10,771 nucleotides of DNA from Chitinophagaceae bacterium (GTDB lineage: Bacteria > Bacteroidota > Bacteroidia > Chitinophagales > Chitinophagaceae): the NCBI GenBank assembly GCA_947483345.1, contig CANKNL010000083.1:1-10771 (forward strand). Reading direction: 5' to 3'. Made by a program: the position numbers and the translations under genes. Each line of letters starts with the position of its first letter. Within the stretch, counting starts at the first letter, position 1. This document shows, piece by piece, positions 6,370-10,771 of this stretch. Under the pieces are notes generated by a model. It searched no databases and was not told where the DNA came from. It saw nothing but the letters and a program-made list of their open reading frames with translations.

Positions 6370-7071
6370 TCAGGAATGTAATTTAATTTTTACCGGCTTT
6401 AGTTTGTAAAACAACTTAAATGAACCACCTTCTGAAGTCGTTTGTGATAATGGAATTGTTCTGAAAAGTACAGGTTCCAGTGTCAGTGTTTTTCCTTTTT
6501 GACGCATCAATTCCGATGCCGGGATAGTGATGCTGCTGGCGGGTCCTGATTGTTGGTAACGAAAACTACTATCAGTATCAAGGCTGTTTATCTCAATAAA
6601 GTCCATTGTGCCTAATGCAATAGTATTGAACGAAACGATAAGATCCTTGTCGGGTTCAGCTGTGATTGGCAAATTGGTTAAAGTAAAAGGGGCGAATTCA
6701 AAACTGTTTTCAAATGGCTTGCCATTATCGTCTGTAAATAGGATCTGATGTTGCCCAATAAATGTATTGAAATGTTTATGGGTTTCGTAAAAAGCCCCAA
6801 CGCTTTCACTGCTGTCTACTTTTAATTTTTCTCCATCCAGTTCCACCCCGCTGTTATTGTTTAATACCAGGGTTGTACCGGCACTGCCGGCAAAACGATA
6901 TTGAAAGCTTAATAACACCTGCTCGTCATCCTCTGTATAAGACAGGTTGTAATCCATATAGATTTTATCCTGGTTTACATCTTTACTATCGCCAATTTCG
7001 GTACTATCGCAGGCAAGCAGACTGTTAACTAAAAATAAAAGGCCTGCCAAAAATGGTTTTTGTATGTGCAT
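6370..7071 (-). CDS. Hypothetical lipoprotein
   Basis: I do not recognise a family for this 233-residue product. Its N-terminus is a clear lipoprotein signal: a positively charged start (K5), a hydrophobic core from about 7 to 19, and the lipobox LLAC with Cys21 as the acylation site. The residues after the cysteine are polar and acidic (DSTEIGDSKD). The rest looks all-beta, with alternating hydrophobic residues and no membrane segment. It contains no obvious catalytic motif; positions such as YETHKHF around 95-101 may be structural only. It is the first gene of the minus-strand run, diverges from secA across 243 bp, and is followed after 44 bp by a membrane protein gene. A periplasmic or surface-anchored accessory role in the envelope is a guess from context. 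Confidence 0.8.
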   Translation of the reverse strand: MHIQKPFLAGLLFLVNSLLACDSTEIGDSKDVNQDKIYMDYNLSYTEDDEQVLLSFQYRFAGSAGTTLVLNNNSGVELDGEKLKVDSSESVGAFYETHKHFNTFIGQHQILFTDDNGKPFENSFEFAPFTLTNLPITAEPDKDLIVSFNTIALGTMDFIEINSLDTDSSFRYQQSGPASSITIPASELMRQKGKTLTLEPVLFRTIPLSQTTSEGGSFKLFYKLKPVKIKLHS

Positions 7072-7182
7072 AAGTTGCTTGATTTTATATTTATACCTAA
7101 AAGCAAAATAAGTTAGTTAATAAAATCCTAAACCAGTTAAAACAACAATGCAAAGACTCCAACCGAAACACTAAACATTTAC

Positions 7183-7190
7183 TACCTTTG
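7183..7190 (+). promoter_or_regulatory. Bacteroidota -7 promoter element for secA
   Basis: TACCTTTG at 7183-7190 is an exact match to the TAnnTTTG -7 consensus and is the same 8-mer as in the atpG promoter. It too is followed by a C-rich stretch (TCGCCCC). I find no good TTTG at the expected -33 position. If used, transcription would start near 7197 and give a secA leader of about 118 nt. Confidence 0.5.
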
Positions 7191-7192
7191 TC

Positions 7193-7271
7193 GCCCCTGT
7201 TAAAAAGGGGACAGGCTCTGTCATTATGGCTCAAAAATAAATGTTGCACCATATTTGACCATCTACTGGTC
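7193..7271 (+). promoter_or_regulatory. Structured secA leader with alternative hairpins and two mini-ORFs
   Basis: Hairpin A pairs CCCCT (7194-7198) with AGGGG (7206-7210). Hairpin B pairs CCTGT (7196-7200) with ACAGG (7211-7215). Hairpin C pairs GACAG (7210-7214) with CTGTC (7218-7222). B excludes both A and C, while A and C can nearly coexist. A further hairpin D pairs GACCA (7257-7261) with TGGTC (7267-7271). Between C and D lie a 4-codon ORF (7226-7240) and, directly adjoining it, a 5-codon ORF (7241-7258). No U-run follows any of the hairpins. The pairings are seen in the sequence; a regulatory role is inference. Confidence 0.3.
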
Positions 7272-7314
7272 CTGATATTTAAGATTTTATACAATACCAA
7301 CAATACTGATTTTT

Positions 7315-10300
7315 ATGATAGGAGCTATTTCGAAACTTTTTGGCGGTAATAAGAGCGAAAAAGATGTAAAAAAAATAAAACCTCTGGTTGAGCAGATTAA
7401 CCGGTTTTTTGATCAATATCAATCACTCAGCAATGATGAGCTGCGTAACAAGACAGCAGAGTTTAAACAACGCATTGCTGCTCATCTTAATAAAATTGAC
7501 ACCGATATTATCGACAAAAAGTTAGCTGCCGAAGCATTACCCGTTGGAGATATAAACGGTAAGGATGTTTTTTATAAGGAAATTGATGAATTAAATGGGG
7601 ATAGAGACAAGCAATTAGAAGTGGTATTACAGGATATTTTACCTGAAGCTTTTGCTGTGGTAAAAGAAACCAGTCGCCGTTTTAAAGAAAATGAAACACT
7701 CGAAAGCACAGCCACTGAATTAGACAGAACTTTAGCTGCTAAAAAAGATAATATTATTATCGAAGGCGATAAAGTCATTTATAAAAATTCCTGGATCGCA
7801 GGTGGCAGCAGTGTTAGCTGGAACATGGTGCATTATGATGTGCAGTTGATAGGTGGAATGGTTTTGCATTCTGGTAAAATTGCCGAGATGTCGACGGGCG
7901 AAGGTAAAACCCTGGTGAGCACATTGCCGGCCTACTTGAATGCCTTATCAGGTCAGGGGGTTCATATTGTAACAGTAAATGATTACCTGGCAAAAAGAGA
8001 TGGCGAATGGAACGGACCCATTTTTGAATTTTTAGGTTTACGTGTTGATTGTATTGATAAGCACGAACCCAATAGCGATGCCCGTCGCCATGCTTATAAT
8101 GCTGATATTATTTATGGTACCAATAACGAATTCGGTTTTGATTACCTGCGGGATAATATGGTTCATACCCCTAAGGAAATGGTGCAACGTAAACATCATT
8201 TTGCCATGGTAGATGAGGTGGATAGCGTACTGATTGATGATGCCCGTACACCTTTGATCATCAGCGGACCGGTTGGGCACAGCGATAATACCCAACAGTT
8301 CTTCGACCTGAAACCAAGGATTGAAAAACTACTGGACGCACAAAGAAAAGCGGTGAATCAGTTTTTGATTGAAGCAAAGAAAAAAATTGCAGAAGGTAAT
8401 GATGACCCTAAAGATGGCGGACTGGCTTTATTCAGAGCGCATCGCGGGTTACCCAAGAACGGCGCCTTAATTAAATACTTAAGTGAGCCCGGTAACAGGG
8501 TGAAAATGCAAAAAACCGAAAATTATTATTTGGCCGATCAGCAAAAAGAAATGCCCAAAGTTGATGAAGCGTTATATTTTAATATTGATGAAAAAAATAA
8601 CCAGGTCGACTTAACCGATCAGGGCATTCAGCTAATTACCAGAAGTGGAGAAGATCCCGAATTTTTTATCATCCCGGATATTGCAACCAAGCTTGCAGAT
8701 ATTGAAAAAAGCACGATAAGTGCGGATGATAAACTTATACAAAAAGAAGCCCTTTTAAATGATTACGCTTTAAAAGCAGACCGCATACATACGGTGCAAC
8801 AATTATTAAAAGCCTACACATTGTTTGATAAAGATGTGGAGTATGTGATCATTGATGAAGCCGTAAAAATTGTAGATGAGCAAACCGGACGTATCATGGA
8901 AGGCAGAAGGTATTCGGATGGATTGCATCAGGCTATTGAAGCCAAAGAAAATGTAAAGATCGAAGCCTCTACCCAAACCTATGCAACAGTAACCCTGCAG
9001 AATTATTTTCGTATGTACCATAAGCTGGCAGGCATGACCGGTACAGCCGAAACAGAGGCTGCCGAATTTTGGAGCATTTATAAATTGGATGTGGTATCTA
9101 TTCCTACCAATGTAAAATGCATTCGTAATGATGATCAGGATTTTGTTTATAAAACCAAGCGTGAAAAATATAAGGCCGTTATTGATGAGGTTGAAAAATT
9201 AAGAAGCCAGGGAAGGCCCTGCCTGGTAGGTACTACCAATGTAGAGGTAAGTGAATTACTGGCAAGGATGCTGAAGCAAAAAAATATTCCGCATAATGTA
9301 TTGAATGCCAAACAGCATGGTAAAGAAGCGCAGGTTGTGGCTGAAGCCGGACTTTCAGGTGCAGTTACCATTGCTACCAATATGGCCGGACGGGGTACCG
9401 ATATTAAACTTGGCCCCGGCGTTAAAGAAGCCGGCGGTTTGGCCATCATTGGTACCGAACGTCATGAGAGTCGCCGTGTGGACAGGCAGTTACGGGGACG
9501 CGCCGGAAGACAAGGCGATCCGGGAAGTTCAAGCTTTTATGTGTCGCTGGAAGATGACCTGATGCGCATGTTCGGCAGTGAACGTATTGCGGGTCTTATG
9601 GACAGAATGGGTTACAAAGAAGGTGAAGTGATTCAACATAGCATGATCACCAAATCAATTGAAAGGGCACAAAAAAAGGTAGAAGAAAATAACTTTGGTA
9701 TTCGTAAAAGATTACTGGAGTATGATGATGTGATGAATAAACAACGTAATGTAGTTTATAAAAAACGACATCATGCTTTATTTGGCGAAAGGCTGGCACT
9801 TGATTTGGATAATTCTTTTTATTCGGTGGCCAATGGGTTGATCAATTCATTTAAAGAATTAAACGATCACGAAGGATTTAAGCTTGCTGCTATTGTAAAT
9901 TTTGGAATAGATACCTCCATTACACAGGAAGAACTGGATAAAGGGGATCTCAATTCTTTATCTGAGCGGTTATATGAAGAAGCGGTTGTGCAGTACCGTT
10001 TAAAAACAGATAAACTGGTACAGCAAACATGGCCCATCATTAAAAATATTCGTAAAGAACAGGGCAACCAGATTGAAAATGTGGCTGTGCCTTTTACGGA
10101 TGGTAAAAAACAAATACAGGCATTGGCCAATCTCGATAAATATTTGGCAACCGAAGGCAGAGAATTGAATGATGCTTTGGAACGGAATATCACGTTGGCA
10201 TTGATTGATGATGCCTGGAAAGAACATTTAAGAGCGATGGATGATCTGCGACAAAGCGTACAAACAGCAGGTTACGAACAAAAAGATCCACTGGTTATTT

Positions 10301-10644
10301 ATAAGATAGAAGCTTTTGGCGCTTTTAAGCAAATGGACGATGAAGTGAATAAAGATATCGTCAGTTTCCTTTGTCATGCTCAAATACCGATGGAGCAAAC
10401 CAATGCCGGTCAGATACGTGAAGGCAGGGAACGCAAAACCGATATGAGTAAAATGCGCCAGCGTAAAGAAGAGTTTGCAGGTGCCGGTGGTCCGGAGCAT
10501 ATCAGTGCAGAAAATGATTATATAGATCCATCAGAACATATCAAGCAGGAACCGATACGTGTTGAAAAAGCACCGGGAAGAAATGATCTTTGTCCTTGTG
10601 GTAGTGGGAAGAAGTATAAACATTGCCATGGTAAGGAAGTGTAA
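7315..10644 (+). CDS. secA: Preprotein translocase ATPase SecA
   Basis: SecA is the motor that pushes unfolded preproteins through SecYEG at the inner membrane. The 1109-residue product carries all key parts. Walker A is GEGKT at 195-199, and Walker B with its DEAD-like motif is DEVD at 300-303, followed by LIDDARTPLIISG. VDEQTGR lies ahead of the GMTGTAETEA stretch at 573-582. In the second nucleotide-binding domain, AGRGTDIKLG is at 691-700 and QLRGRAGRQGDPG at 725-737. The C-terminal zinc site is CxCx8CH (C1093, C1095, C1104, H1105), which binds SecB or ribosomes in other bacteria. It is about 200 residues longer than the 901-residue E. coli protein. Much of the difference lies between Walker B and VDEQTGR, roughly residues 320-500, an insertion known from Bacteroidota SecA. 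The ATG at 7315 gives the usual short start ahead of SKLFGGNKSEKDVKKI. No Shine-Dalgarno is evident. The gene is alone on its strand here and ends at an intrinsic terminator. Confidence 0.99.
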   Translation: MIGAISKLFGGNKSEKDVKKIKPLVEQINRFFDQYQSLSNDELRNKTAEFKQRIAAHLNKIDTDIIDKKLAAEALPVGDINGKDVFYKEIDELNGDRDKQLEVVLQDILPEAFAVVKETSRRFKENETLESTATELDRTLAAKKDNIIIEGDKVIYKNSWIAGGSSVSWNMVHYDVQLIGGMVLHSGKIAEMSTGEGKTLVSTLPAYLNALSGQGVHIVTVNDYLAKRDGEWNGPIFEFLGLRVDCIDKHEPNSDARRHAYNADIIYGTNNEFGFDYLRDNMVHTPKEMVQRKHHFAMVDEVDSVLIDDARTPLIISGPVGHSDNTQQFFDLKPRIEKLLDAQRKAVNQFLIEAKKKIAEGNDDPKDGGLALFRAHRGLPKNGALIKYLSEPGNRVKMQKTENYYLADQQKEMPKVDEALYFNIDEKNNQVDLTDQGIQLITRSGEDPEFFIIPDIATKLADIEKSTISADDKLIQKEALLNDYALKADRIHTVQQLLKAYTLFDKDVEYVIIDEAVKIVDEQTGRIMEGRRYSDGLHQAIEAKENVKIEASTQTYATVTLQNYFRMYHKLAGMTGTAETEAAEFWSIYKLDVVSIPTNVKCIRNDDQDFVYKTKREKYKAVIDEVEKLRSQGRPCLVGTTNVEVSELLARMLKQKNIPHNVLNAKQHGKEAQVVAEAGLSGAVTIATNMAGRGTDIKLGPGVKEAGGLAIIGTERHESRRVDRQLRGRAGRQGDPGSSSFYVSLEDDLMRMFGSERIAGLMDRMGYKEGEVIQHSMITKSIERAQKKVEENNFGIRKRLLEYDDVMNKQRNVVYKKRHHALFGERLALDLDNSFYSVANGLINSFKELNDHEGFKLAAIVNFGIDTSITQEELDKGDLNSLSERLYEEAVVQYRLKTDKLVQQTWPIIKNIRKEQGNQIENVAVPFTDGKKQIQALANLDKYLATEGRELNDALERNITLALIDDAWKEHLRAMDDLRQSVQTAGYEQKDPLVIYKIEAFGAFKQMDDEVNKDIVSFLCHAQIPMEQTNAGQIREGRERKTDMSKMRQRKEEFAGAGGPEHISAENDYIDPSEHIKQEPIRVEKAPGRNDLCPCGSGKKYKHCHGKEV

Positions 10645-10662
10645 TTTTTTTTAGTAAGATTG

Positions 10663-10693
10663 AAAACCGTTTCTGAAATGAAGCGGCTTTTTT
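10663..10693 (+). terminator. Intrinsic terminator after secA
   Basis: CCGTTTC (10667-10673) pairs with GAAGCGG (10680-10686) over 7 bp with one G-T pair, around a 6-nt loop. C and six T (10688-10693) follow, and AAAA precedes the stem. The hairpin lies 22 bp past the secA stop. On the minus strand it is followed by T4, so it may also stop transcription of the convergent gene entering from the right. Confidence 0.7.
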
Positions 10694-10714
10694 ATACATT
10701 AATCAGAAATTTTT

Positions 10715-10771
10715 TTATTGCTCAGCAGTATCTTCTACAGTTGCTTTAAGGCTAAGCTTAAGCCAAATAAA
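10715..10771 (-). CDS. Possible C-terminal end of a convergent gene (partial)
   Basis: On the minus strand a frame is open from the right edge for 18 codons to a TAA at 10717-10715, ending LKLSLKATVEDTAEQ. The stop lies 21 bp from the shared hairpin terminator, which suits a gene converging on secA. The fragment is too short to identify, and an 18-codon open frame can occur by chance. Confidence 0.35.
   Translation of the reverse strand, partial: FIWLKLSLKATVEDTAEQ

Noticed and set aside
7097..7303. A 68-codon minus-strand ORF in the lipoprotein-secA gap.
   Set aside because: It covers the predicted secA promoter and leader in antisense, has no recognisable domain, and its Cys/Trp-rich composition looks like non-coding sequence.
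10748..10766. Near-palindrome around AAGCTT close to the right edge.
   Set aside because: It falls inside the probable coding tail of a minus-strand gene, is imperfect, and has no supporting context.

Overview
The window looks like chromosomal core sequence from a Bacteroidota bacterium, most likely in or near Chitinophagaceae. The base composition is AT-rich. Two intergenic regions carry a TACCTTTG element matching the Bacteroidota -7 promoter consensus (TAnnTTTG). SecA is about 1,100 residues with the long insertion usual in this phylum. A large CarboxypepD_reg/plug/beta-barrel outer-membrane protein is also present. I placed the phylum by protein family features and promoter style, not by a database search.

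Layout: from the left edge to about 7.07 kb every gene is on the minus strand. Reading in the direction of transcription, these are a small lipoprotein (6370-7071), a small membrane protein resembling the DUF6992 family (5732-6325), a 964-residue outer-membrane beta-barrel protein (2716-5610), the ATP synthase gamma subunit atpG (1704-2585), the chromosome segregation factor scpB (882-1631), and a glycerophosphodiester phosphodiesterase lipoprotein (771 down to the left edge, its 3' end missing). Across a 243-bp divergent intergenic region, secA (7315-10644) is read on the plus strand. It ends at an intrinsic terminator, beyond which the tail of a convergent minus-strand gene probably enters the window.

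Function: the window mixes housekeeping genes (secA for protein export, atpG for ATP synthesis, scpB for chromosome condensation) with envelope genes. The lipoprotein, membrane protein and outer-membrane protein may form one envelope transcription unit, since the first two are only 44 bp apart. atpG has its own recognisable promoter and a hairpin in its leader, and scpB probably follows on the same message.

No mobile element, CRISPR array, tRNA, rRNA, defence system or obvious new system is visible. The points worth a second look are small: alternative hairpins and mini-ORFs in the secA leader, a perfect hairpin-plus-T-run that points against both genes flanking it, a degenerate 7-bp repeat tract between atpG and scpB, a Met-every-third-residue stretch in the outer-membrane protein, and atpG standing apart from the other ATP synthase genes. 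No gap between genes exceeds 300 bp.
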